Assembly: GCA_017535325.1 (NCBI GenBank)
Contig: JAFXUC010000047.1
Coordinates: 1-59,878, forward strand
From: Bacteroidales bacterium
Lineage (GTDB): Bacteria > Bacteroidota > Bacteroidia > Bacteroidales > UBA3824
Direction: 5' to 3'
DNA: 59,878 bases
Shown: positions 37,001 to 44,458 of the stretch, one piece after another
How positions within the stretch are numbered: the first letter of the stretch is position 1
Layout of the letters: every line of letters begins with the position of its first letter
The notes under the pieces: generated by a model
What the model was told of the DNA's origin: nothing
What the model saw: the letters and a program-made list of their open reading frames with translations, nothing else
Database searches by the model: none
Translations under genes and position numbers: made by a program

Positions 37001-39569
37001 ACTCGTAGGGGCAGACGTCGATGTGGAAACCGTCAACAGAAAACGCGCCGCCTTTTTCAAATACTTTCACCTCGTAGAAAGCCCTCATTTTGTTGGGATA
37101 CGTGCGCCAGGAGTTGCTCAAAAATTCGTCAGAGATACTTCCCTGACCGTTTTCGTTTAAAACGCCTTCGCCGACCTGCTGCATATAACCGTCAAAATCA
37201 GCAGCCTTGACGTTGGAGAAAGTATAGCCTTTGAACTTGTCGAAATTCAGTTCAGCAGGTTTCAAAGAGCGGCTGACATGGTATTTCAAGTTTGCAGCCT
37301 TTGCGCCGTGCAGCCATGACGAAGTGATTCTCATAACGTTGCCTTTGCTTGTGAGAGTTCCTTTGTTGAACTCGGCAAAGATTTTCAGTCTGTTCGGTTT
37401 GATGTTTTCAACCCTCAGAGTCTTGCGGAAAGATGCGTTTCCGCAGTTGACAACAGCCTCGTAACTTCCCGTTACGGCATCATCATCGGTCTTGAAATTA
37501 AACACATAGAAGTTTGACGGATTTTTTGTAACCGTCTCTTTTACAATCTGTTGAGAAAGTGAATTTCTGACTTCCAAAGTTATCGGGAAACCCTGCGGAA
37601 GTGATTTGCCGTCCTCTTCTTTCAAAATAAAACTCAAATGTATTGAGTCTCCGGGTCTCCAAACGCCTCTTTCACCGTAGAGGAAGCCTCTCAGACCGTC
37701 GGTTACATCTGCGCCTGAAACGTCGAATTTGCTCAGCGACAATGAGTTGCCGTCTTCGAGTTTCAAATAGTTGGCCTCCTTGCCGCTTCTTGCAACGGCG
37801 ATGTAAGCCTTTTTAGCGTCGGCAAAAACAGCCTTGCCTTCGCCGTCGGTTGTGGTTTTTGCCAAAAGTTGCTGCTGATAGCCGTAAAGTTCAACGGTTG
37901 CCCCGCTGACAGGTTTGGCGGTTCTGAGGTCGGTCGCAAAAACCGAAACGGAATTGTCAGGACCTTTTTTGGCAATCATTCCGACGTTGGTTGCCAAAAT
38001 GCACTGCTCGATGAATTTGTCTTTCTGATAGTACATTTTGTAGCACGGATTGTTTTCGTTGCGCCAGTTGTAACCCGCGCTCGAATAATAATAGTCGTCA
38101 ACGCCGTAATATCTGTCATAATCGTCAAAATCCTTGATGTCAACATCCTGCTCGTCAGCGCAGTTGTCGCCGCCGCCGCAAGTGTCGCAGTCGAAAATCG
38201 CGTGGGACTTTCTGAAAGAAATTTTTACATCGTAAATCGTTCCCGGCTCGGAACTGATGAGTTTTGAAAGTTCAAGATAATATCTGTTCCATTCCTTGAT
38301 TTTTGAGTCGTCCTCGTCGGCAATGTGAATGGTTTTTCTCAAAACCGGAACGCCGGTTCTTGAAAGATTTTCATTGTTCCAATAGTCGCTGTAATCGCGG
38401 ATATAACTCAAAATGTTGTTTTCCAAGACTTTGATAATCGTAACGTCAACTGCTTTGAGGTTAACCGCCTCAAAAGGATAGACAAGACCGTTTTCGCTTT
38501 CAGGAAGAATTAGACCCGTTTTAACGGTTCTGACCTGAGGTTTCTGCATTTCAAAATCAGCGGTAAAAGTCTTACTGTCAGAGAGTTTTACGCCAAGCAC
38601 GTTTTGAATGCCTTCCGAAACCGTAACCTTGACCTCGCCGCGCTGTTTTACCGCCGGAAAAACGTTGACGCAGTTGTCGTCAATTTGAATTTTTATTTCG
38701 GTGTTTTCGCCGCTTCTGCTGTCAAAAAACGTTACAAGACCAGCCATGTTCTGATTGTCTTTCAAGGGATCTGAAAACATGATTTTAAGACACTGGTCGG
38801 GAGCGTTTACAACTTCGAGCCTGTCAATTCTGAACTCGTTGACGGCGGGAATTTCCACCTGCTTTTCGCCTCTGGAATCCGCGGAAATTTTTGAGCCGTC
38901 ATATTTTATGGAAAGAATTTCCGTCTTGTCGAAACGCTCAATGCTGTCGATTGAAAAAACAAAATTCTGGCTTTTGTCTTCCAGTTCACGGAAATTGACG
39001 TTGATATTTTTGCCGCAATACTGCGCCGAAACTGCGCGTTTTATGTTTTGCAAATCCTCGTAGTCGGCAGTTCTTACAACACCCGTAACGCTCTGAAATT
39101 TAAGCGTTTTTTTGTCGGTTGTGGTCTGACTTTCTATCAAAACCTTCATGTCCTGCTTTATGACCGAAAAACCGAAAACAAATTTTTTCAAACGTTTTTC
39201 GTCGGTTTTGACAAGTTTTCCGAGGTTGAATTCCGCAACATAGTCCTGCGAATTTTTAAAACCTTTTTCGGGTGTAAATTCGATGGTTCTCTCATCGGTA
39301 AATTTGCACGAGCCGCTTACCGACGGATAAAACTTTATCAAATCTCCCGCTTTGGCGTCTTTGTCGATTTTTTGCGCCAAATCGCTGTTTAAAACAACTT
39401 TAACGGTACTGTTTTTATTAATCATACCGTTGGTGTAAGCCGAAATATACCTTGCAAACTCCACGTCCAAGGCGTTTATTTCAGGCTTTGAACCCCTTAG
39501 CACCGCCCAGAGTATCACTCCTAAGACGACAAGGGACGCTCCTAAAATAATGATTCGTTTTTTCGTCAT
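34035..39569 (-). CDS. Alpha-2-macroglobulin family protein lacking the thioester
   Basis: A giant envelope protein of 1844 residues with an N-terminal signal-anchor helix (residues about 5-24) and no lipobox. Bacterial A2M proteins trap foreign proteases in the periplasm. The MG2-type domain with GERGVWRPGDSIHLSF (near residue 635), the A2M domain with SRPSLKIRTFD and the helical terpenoid-cyclase-like domain are recognisable. At the place where trapping members have YPYGCLEQ the sequence reads YPYESLYS (Tyr1398-Ser1405), so the thioester cysteine and glutamine are both missing, as in the E. coli YfaS class. A cysteine-rich acidic insert (near 459-475) and a Tyr/Asp-rich stretch follow each other inside the N-terminal half. 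Many relatives neighbour pbpC; here the neighbour is a GH3/serine hydrolase. Confidence 0.87.
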   Translation of the reverse strand: MTKKRIIILGASLVVLGVILWAVLRGSKPEINALDVEFARYISAYTNGMINKNSTVKVVLNSDLAQKIDKDAKAGDLIKFYPSVSGSCKFTDERTIEFTPEKGFKNSQDYVAEFNLGKLVKTDEKRLKKFVFGFSVIKQDMKVLIESQTTTDKKTLKFQSVTGVVRTADYEDLQNIKRAVSAQYCGKNINVNFRELEDKSQNFVFSIDSIERFDKTEILSIKYDGSKISADSRGEKQVEIPAVNEFRIDRLEVVNAPDQCLKIMFSDPLKDNQNMAGLVTFFDSRSGENTEIKIQIDDNCVNVFPAVKQRGEVKVTVSEGIQNVLGVKLSDSKTFTADFEMQKPQVRTVKTGLILPESENGLVYPFEAVNLKAVDVTIIKVLENNILSYIRDYSDYWNNENLSRTGVPVLRKTIHIADEDDSKIKEWNRYYLELSKLISSEPGTIYDVKISFRKSHAIFDCDTCGGGDNCADEQDVDIKDFDDYDRYYGVDDYYYSSAGYNWRNENNPCYKMYYQKDKFIEQCILATNVGMIAKKGPDNSVSVFATDLRTAKPVSGATVELYGYQQQLLAKTTTDGEGKAVFADAKKAYIAVARSGKEANYLKLEDGNSLSLSKFDVSGADVTDGLRGFLYGERGVWRPGDSIHLSFILKEEDGKSLPQGFPITLEVRNSLSQQIVKETVTKNPSNFYVFNFKTDDDAVTGSYEAVVNCGNASFRKTLRVENIKPNRLKIFAEFNKGTLTSKGNVMRITSSWLHGAKAANLKYHVSRSLKPAELNFDKFKGYTFSNVKAADFDGYMQQVGEGVLNENGQGSISDEFLSNSWRTYPNKMRAFYEVKVFEKGGAFSVDGFHIDVCPYEYYLGLKLPETDGRCLEVDKPHTVDLVAVTNKGELDSKSHKIAVRLFKLKWQYWYDSDNYISDYNSQVLCGDTLMINGKAQFTFQVSYPDWGRYMVEVRDMTSGVCASEIFYMDWPDSFGRSPMLSQGSTVVELSSDKTVYNVGETVKVNIPAPEDSRALISIETASKVIRNQWINTKAGNTEFEFKVDEKMVPGVYVFVTLLQPHGQTVNDLPIRMYGVLPVNVEDKKTKLEPVISMPDKIEAESEVQITVSEKDSKTMTYTIALVDDGILDLTHFKTPDPWKTFYSRPSLKIRTFDMFDNVIGAFGGKIEKIFSVGGDDENGGSNSSKANNFETVVKFLGPFTYSGQKRTHTIKMPKYIGSVRAMVVAGNSTAFGSAEKTATVTKPLMIFATTPRLLSTSEKFSLPVTVFTGEDKIKDVKLSIKASGGFKANGETVKELTFDGKGEQCPYFELETSDLPSIGVVEISATSGSYKSDYTLKVEIRQPNVKSQQTISRLVEQGQTVEIPFEAIGRKNTNTGKINVGAILPFNIDYHLAEVENYPYESLYSVVSQGFAFLFASKMSDMPAGRKDTVESIVKRAIEKIYAYQASSGGLSYWRNYNYTDVYITSYAGHFICEAKKAGYSVKKDFLDKWKKYQKTKAESWTPDNYSSYGTQAYRLYTLALCNEALTGQMNRLKQMKNLSDEAIIYLSGAYALSSKADAGAKLLNPIVKKGGYDRAVKLMVLCDLNDKNTAFEVAKKLSEELNSEYYYAPLNYEALSVFALGKYFDKYKPASKITCSYSFNSGANQDINSEKLFVSNDLKFNAEGQQVVSFTNKSSGQLYVEILNQGIPEAGNEKAESSVLTAQVRYLDDDGRAIQPDNLKQGTEFTAAVTIKNPSGEYIDNLVITEMFASGWEIDNSVLESGSGDDDDDDYYYRPVSYSINYTDVRDDRKYTYFSLNSKGEITFKTRLVAAYKGEFYLPGVICEKLDDNKIFVKTKGKKVKVD

Positions 39570-39644
39570 AATTTAAAATGATTTTTGATTGTTTAAATTA
39601 TGCAAAGAAAACAAAAAAAATGGTAACAAGCAAATTTTTTGAGG

Positions 39645-42167
39645 TTAAATTCCGAGTCCGTCGTATACCGCCTGACAAATCTTCTGGCGGATTTTCAACG
39701 TGTTGATTTTCTGGTTAGAAGCCTCAGGATAAACCCTGTTTGAGAGAAAAACTATTACGATATTGTTTTCGGGGACGCTCCAAGCGCACGTCCCCGTAAA
39801 ACCCGTATGACCGTAAGTTGACGCTGGTGCGCTAACAGCGGCGTATTTTGAAGGTGCCATGTCAAAACCGAGAGCCCTGCCCGTGGAAGGCTGGCGCGAG
39901 GTAAATTTTTCAACCGTCAACGAATCCAAATATCTTTTGCCGCCGTAAACGCCTTTGTTTAAGAGCATTTGAAACAAAATTCCGAGGTCTTGCGCCGAAG
40001 AAAAAAGTCCCGCGTTGCCTGACACTCCGCCTAAAAGCGCAGCCGAAGGGTCATGCACGTCGCCGCAGATATATTTTCCCGTCCAGCCGTTTTTTTCGGT
40101 CGGGGCGATTTTGTAATTGTTGAAATACTTGTATGGCGTATAACAGGTGTTTTTCATGCCGAGGGGCGCGTAAAATTTTTCCGCCAAAAAATCGTCTGTT
40201 TTGCGTTTCAAAATGTTTTCGCAAGCCATTTGCAGCAGAATCATATTTACGTCAGAATATTTGTACGGTTTTTTGTCAGAGACTTTCAGCCGCATGATGG
40301 AATTGTAAATCGTATCGGCGTAATTGTTTCTGAGCCAGAGACTTTCTGAGACACGGATTTCCGCGCTGTCCTTTATAAAATGGTCAGAATAATATTCGTT
40401 GAAAATTATCTTCTCCAAATCAGACACGCAAACCGAATCCAAGTTGACGTTGTATTCTCTTACAAAACGTCCTATCGCATACGGAGAATTAGAATAACGG
40501 TAAATCGGCACGTTTGGCGAAATGCCGCTTCTGTGCTCCAAAACCGACTGAACGGAAACATCATAGACGGTTTTTTTCGGCACTTTTGCCTCGGAAGTCC
40601 AGTCGATGGGCTTGTCAAAATATTTGCCGAGTTTTTCTTTTGTGTCAAGAAGTTTTTCGCCGGTCAGATACATTGCCATAACCGTGGTTGCCGAAATTTT
40701 GGTAAGCGAGGCAATGTCGTAAATGTCGTCGGTGTTGACGGGTTTGGCGTCGATGTCGTATGTAAAATATCCGAAGGCTTTGTTAACCAAGACTTTGTTG
40801 TCTTTGCTGACAAAAATCTGACAGCCGGGAAAACAGCGGTTGAGAATCGCAAAATTGACAATCGAGTCTATCGTGTCGCGGTAATTTTTTTCAAAACTCT
40901 CGTCTTGAAGATACTGCAAACGTGTCGGCAAAAGTTTTACGGAAGTGCCTTTTTTGATGTTTTCAAAACCTGAGAGCGGGAATTTTCCTGAGACTTTTAC
41001 GCCGCCGAAAACCGCTTGTGCCGCTATATCTCCCGCTAAATAGCCGTTGCCGAAAACCTGCAAAACAGATTTTGCGCCCAAGAGTTTCAAGTTGTCCTCA
41101 TAATCGATGTTTACGACGCACGAATGTCCGCTTTTTAGCACGGGGCGGATAAGATTTATGATTTCTTTGTTGTCCAACTTGCAGTTAATAAGGAAGATGA
41201 CGTTTTTCTTAAAGTTCTCTTTTATAACGCCTTCGGTCTCCAAAACCGTCGGATTGCAATAGTAATAATTCGGTTTGCAATACATGGAAGTCCGCGACAA
41301 AAATCCCGCCTGACGCAGACCGCCGATTTGGATTATCGTCAAATCCGTCAAATCTTTTACCGGCAGAAATTTTGAATCGTTTTTAACGCAGGTTATTGAT
41401 TTTAAAGCGGCTAATAGGGCAGCCTCTTTTTTGGAAACATTTTCCTGCAAAACGGGCTCTGAGGAATACTGGTATTTTCCGCGCAAAATACGCAGGACTT
41501 TTTCGTCAACAGCATTGACAAGATGTTTTTTCTTGTCGTTTGAGAGCAGTTTTTTTACATCGGCGACAACTTCTTCGGGAGAGAGCGTACCCATAGCGAG
41601 TCCGTTGTCAGAGAGTAATATTTCTTTCAAATCTTCTGTATTGCTGAAATTTTTTACGGAAAATCCGTTCATGGAGTTAAGCGGCACTTTTTCTGAAAAT
41701 TTGCCGCAGACCGCATTTACGCCGATGGTTTTGAGAGTGTCGGCAATCAGGACGCAAAAATTTTTCAAAACCGTTTCGTCTTTGCCGGAAGCCAAAACAG
41801 CATACGGATTCATATAATTCGGCAAATCAGCCATCGGTTTTGAAATGTCGCAGATATTGAAAAGCGGAACTCCTGATTTTTGCGAAATGAAATCCACGTT
41901 GTTTTTTAATTCGTTGAAACTCATTGCATTATAAACAACGCCGGAAGGAATTTTGTCCAACAGAGCGGGATTTTTGTCCCGTGAATCATAAATGTAAAGT
42001 TGAAGAATTTTTTCTTCAACACTCATCTTAGAAAAAACGCTGTCTGCCAGCGAAACACTTTGAATATCAGAAATATAGTTATCACTTTCGCTGCTGTGAG
42101 CGAAAGTGAAAGCAAATACCGGCAACAATGCTGCCGCGATAACCGCCAAGATGATTTTCCTTTTCAT
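39645..42167 (-). CDS. Decayed GH3 domain fused to a class C beta-lactamase-like serine hydrolase
   Basis: An 840-residue exported protein (signal peptide residues 1-23). The N-terminal 240 residues begin like GH3 beta-N-acetylhexosaminidases (FSKMSVEEKILQLYI) but are about 100 residues shorter than usual and lack the KHFPGHG and TDALNM-type catalytic motifs. A GH3 C-terminal-like domain follows (about 255-420). The last 400 residues are a beta-lactamase/DD-peptidase fold with SLTK (Ser487, Lys490), Tyr637 in YSDVN and HTG (787-789) in place of KTG. Bacteroidota often carry the intact fusion, thought to act on peptidoglycan; here only the hydrolase half looks active. The start codon directly abuts the queA stop codon. 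Confidence 0.85.
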   Translation of the reverse strand: MKRKIILAVIAAALLPVFAFTFAHSSESDNYISDIQSVSLADSVFSKMSVEEKILQLYIYDSRDKNPALLDKIPSGVVYNAMSFNELKNNVDFISQKSGVPLFNICDISKPMADLPNYMNPYAVLASGKDETVLKNFCVLIADTLKTIGVNAVCGKFSEKVPLNSMNGFSVKNFSNTEDLKEILLSDNGLAMGTLSPEEVVADVKKLLSNDKKKHLVNAVDEKVLRILRGKYQYSSEPVLQENVSKKEAALLAALKSITCVKNDSKFLPVKDLTDLTIIQIGGLRQAGFLSRTSMYCKPNYYYCNPTVLETEGVIKENFKKNVIFLINCKLDNKEIINLIRPVLKSGHSCVVNIDYEDNLKLLGAKSVLQVFGNGYLAGDIAAQAVFGGVKVSGKFPLSGFENIKKGTSVKLLPTRLQYLQDESFEKNYRDTIDSIVNFAILNRCFPGCQIFVSKDNKVLVNKAFGYFTYDIDAKPVNTDDIYDIASLTKISATTVMAMYLTGEKLLDTKEKLGKYFDKPIDWTSEAKVPKKTVYDVSVQSVLEHRSGISPNVPIYRYSNSPYAIGRFVREYNVNLDSVCVSDLEKIIFNEYYSDHFIKDSAEIRVSESLWLRNNYADTIYNSIMRLKVSDKKPYKYSDVNMILLQMACENILKRKTDDFLAEKFYAPLGMKNTCYTPYKYFNNYKIAPTEKNGWTGKYICGDVHDPSAALLGGVSGNAGLFSSAQDLGILFQMLLNKGVYGGKRYLDSLTVEKFTSRQPSTGRALGFDMAPSKYAAVSAPASTYGHTGFTGTCAWSVPENNIVIVFLSNRVYPEASNQKINTLKIRQKICQAVYDGLGI

Positions 42168-43373
42168 TTATTCCAATTTTTCGACCCTCAAAAAACAACT
42201 GTCGCCGTAACTCAAAAATCTGAAATTGTTGTTTAACGCGTAATCGTAAATTTTTTTCCAGTCTTCTCCGACTGCCGCCGCAACAAGCAGCAAAAGAGTG
42301 CTTTGCGGCTGGTGAAAATTGGTTATTATATTGTTTACGATTCGGTATTTGTAACCCGGACAAATCATAACCGAAGTTGAGGCTTTGAAACTTTTTTCGC
42401 CTTTTTTGTCAATAAAATCAATAATTGCGCGGATTGCGGTTTCAGCGTCAGTATTCGGCTCGTTTTCATAACATTCCCATTGCGAGAGCGTTACCGGATT
42501 TTCACCTTTCAGAATTTTGATTCCCGACCAATAAAGTGTCTCCAAAGTTCGTACCGAAGTAGTGCCGACGGCGGTAATTTTTGAAGAAAATTTCAAAATT
42601 TTTTCAAGCGTATCTCTGCTTACCTCAAAGACTTCCCTGTGCATTTCGTGTCCGCCGATTGTCTCGCTTTTGACGGGCTTGAAAGTACCCGCGCCGACGT
42701 GCAGAGTAAGGGCGGCTTTTTCACATTCGAGGTTTTCCAAAAGTTGCGGCGTAAAATGCAGACCGGCTGTCGGCGCGGCAACAGAGCCTTTGAAATGCGA
42801 GTAAACAGTCTGATAATCAACGCTGTCTGAGGTTTCAGCCTTGCGGTTGAGATACGGCGGAATCGGGATTTGTCCGGCGATGTCGATTATGTCAGAAAAA
42901 GTGTAATCACCTGACCAAGAAAATTTTACGATGACTTCACCGCCTAAGACTTCCGTTTTTTCAGCCTCAAAAATTATGTTTTGATTGTTGTAAAAAAATT
43001 CGCGTTTGAGGTTAAAGTTTTTCCAACGTTTGAGATTGCCCGCCAAACATTTCCATTGACAAGAATTTTTAGCGGCAAAATTATTTTCGTAGTCCGCCGG
43101 AAAAAAAGGTTCAAGACAAAAAATTTCAATTCTTGCGCCGTTTTCGTTGAAAAATTCCAAACGCGCAGGAATAACTTTTGTGTTGTTGACTACCAAAAGA
43201 GAGTCTTTGTTCAAGAGTTTTGAGATGTCTGAAAAAACACCTTCGGAAATTTCTTTGTCTTTGTAAATCAAGAGTTTGCATTTGTCCCTTTCTTTCAACG
43301 GGAACTTTGCAATTTTTTCATCAGGCAGATTATATGTGTAATCTGCAATTTTTATTGACTGTTGAGGTATCAT
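42168..43373 (-). CDS. queA: S-adenosylmethionine:tRNA ribosyltransferase-isomerase
   Basis: Transfers and isomerises the ribosyl part of SAM to 7-aminomethyl-7-deazaguanine in tRNA, forming epoxyqueuosine. The 401-residue product shows the family motifs IPARLEF, SVAAPTAGLHFTPQLL, LTLHVGAGTFKPV, MHREVFEVS, GTTSVRTLE and TNFHQPQSTLLLLVAA. It is about 50 residues longer than E. coli QueA, mostly in the first half, as in a longer QueA-like form known in Bacteroidota; whether it is the main QueA or a paralogue cannot be told here. There is one base between the PIN gene stop and this start, and no gap before the next gene, so all are one transcript. Confidence 0.88.
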   Translation of the reverse strand: MIPQQSIKIADYTYNLPDEKIAKFPLKERDKCKLLIYKDKEISEGVFSDISKLLNKDSLLVVNNTKVIPARLEFFNENGARIEIFCLEPFFPADYENNFAAKNSCQWKCLAGNLKRWKNFNLKREFFYNNQNIIFEAEKTEVLGGEVIVKFSWSGDYTFSDIIDIAGQIPIPPYLNRKAETSDSVDYQTVYSHFKGSVAAPTAGLHFTPQLLENLECEKAALTLHVGAGTFKPVKSETIGGHEMHREVFEVSRDTLEKILKFSSKITAVGTTSVRTLETLYWSGIKILKGENPVTLSQWECYENEPNTDAETAIRAIIDFIDKKGEKSFKASTSVMICPGYKYRIVNNIITNFHQPQSTLLLLVAAAVGEDWKKIYDYALNNNFRFLSYGDSCFLRVEKLE

Positions 43374-43374
43374 T

Positions 43375-43845
43375 TTAATTTTTGAAAAATTCTTTACAAG
43401 AAATATTTATGTCAATAAATTCAAAATCATGTTCGGGAAGCATGTCGTAAACTTTTTTTGCCTCGCTGTCGGCAGAAACAAAATATTTTATGTCGCTTTC
43501 CGAATGTGCCTGAGCAAACATTTTTGTATCGTTAGGGACTATTGTCCGCATCGGAAACTTTGCACCGCGGCTTTGTTTTTCGGTTAAAACGCCGTTTTGC
43601 AGATAACCCGCCGTTACCGCGTGTTGAGTTGTAAAATACAACAAATCAAGCACCTTCAACGGCAATTCTTCTAATTTCCCTTTTACGGTATATTCCGCAA
43701 CGGCTATTGTTGAAAATTTGCAAATCCAACCGTTTTGCAGGAAAAATTTTAAATACTCTTTGGCATTATTGAACAGTTGGTCATTTTTGTTCGAATAACG
43801 TATAAAAAAACTTGTGTCAAACAGTACGCCCTTGTTATTCCTCAT
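43375..43845 (-). CDS. PIN-domain protein, probable toxin nuclease
   Basis: A 156-residue protein with the acidic residues expected for a PIN ribonuclease: Asp10 in LFDTSFFIR, Glu51 in AVAEYTVKG, Asp106 in VPNDTKMFAQAH and Asp126 in FVSADSEAKK. Such proteins cleave RNA and are usually toxins of type II toxin-antitoxin modules of the VapC kind. Its start codon lies inside the end of the upstream gene (11-base overlap), the common arrangement of antitoxin followed by toxin. No similarity to a specific subfamily can be claimed. Only one base separates its stop codon from the queA start, so the module is embedded in a housekeeping operon. Confidence 0.75.
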   Translation of the reverse strand: MRNNKGVLFDTSFFIRYSNKNDQLFNNAKEYLKFFLQNGWICKFSTIAVAEYTVKGKLEELPLKVLDLLYFTTQHAVTAGYLQNGVLTEKQSRGAKFPMRTIVPNDTKMFAQAHSESDIKYFVSADSEAKKVYDMLPEHDFEFIDINISCKEFFKN

Positions 43846-44344
43846 TTTCGTATCCCCTTATTTCTTTAAGCCATTTGTCAGGGTCGCCGACAGACTCCCA
43901 TCTCGGTGTTGACTTTTCAATCAAACCGTTCAAATATTCTTCGTCATAAACCGGATTGTGTTCAAAAATTTCAACCATTTCAAAACTTTCGGAATCATAC
44001 TCCCACGTGTCGGTACGCTGACGGTATGAAACAAGAATACCGCAATTTTTATAATCCGGATTCTCTTTTATAATTTTCAATTGTTCCGGTGATACTTTTA
44101 TCTTGTATGTCAAACCGTTGTCGCAATTCACGACAACAAATTTCGCGCTTGTTTTTACTATCGTTCCGTAAAAGTTTTTTTCTTCTTTTATCCAGACGAC
44201 ATTTTTTTCTTCGGTTTCTTTTTCCTGAATCATACGCGGCAAAAAACTCACAGCCTCACGCATTTGCCTAAGATTGAAACTTCTGAAAATTTCAAAAAAG
44301 TTTCTCAGTTGCGGGTCTTTGGTTTTGAATTGAACTTTTCTCAT
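43835..44344 (-). CDS. Large antitoxin-like protein upstream of the PIN gene
   Basis: A 169-residue protein. The ATG at 44342-44344 is chosen, 16 bases after a -7 box on this strand; the frame is open 80 codons further upstream but that part overlaps the divergent promoter. Residues about 45-95 look like a small beta-barrel (FYGTIVKTSAKFVVVNCDNG and KIKVSPEQLK). The C-terminal 40 residues (EEYLNGLIEKSTPRWESV, then DPDKWLKEIRG) resemble the toxin-binding tails of Bacteroidota antitoxins, where a W..(D)..WL.EIRG pattern is common. An antitoxin of about 170 residues with such an N-terminal domain is unusual. Function is inferred from the overlap with the PIN gene. Confidence 0.6.
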   Translation of the reverse strand: MRKVQFKTKDPQLRNFFEIFRSFNLRQMREAVSFLPRMIQEKETEEKNVVWIKEEKNFYGTIVKTSAKFVVVNCDNGLTYKIKVSPEQLKIIKENPDYKNCGILVSYRQRTDTWEYDSESFEMVEIFEHNPVYDEEYLNGLIEKSTPRWESVGDPDKWLKEIRGYENEE

Positions 44345-44360
44345 AATCCGTATTTTTCCG

Positions 44361-44368
44361 CAAATATA
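44361..44368 (-). promoter_or_regulatory. -7 box of the antitoxin/PIN/queA operon
   Basis: TATATTTG on the minus strand matches TAnnTTTG, 16 bases before the start codon of the antitoxin-like gene. It lies in a divergent region with the Smr-gene promoter. Confidence 0.55.
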
Positions 44369-44406
44369 AAAAAGTTTTTTGAAATAAAATTTATCTTTGA
44401 ACTTTT

Positions 44407-44438
44407 TTTGTATTTTTCGTTCAAAAATAATATTTTTG
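44407..44438 (+). promoter_or_regulatory. Promoter of the Smr-domain gene
   Basis: TTTG (44407-44410), 20 bases, TATTTTTG (44431-44438): full Bacteroidetes consensus, 20 bases before the start codon. Confidence 0.7.
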
Positions 44439-44458
44439 CAAAAAAAATTAAAGCGATT

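Noticed and set aside
36624..37160. A 178-codon plus-strand frame inside the macroglobulin gene
   Set aside because: Composition is that of an antisense shadow and the macroglobulin on the other strand is continuous with recognisable domains.
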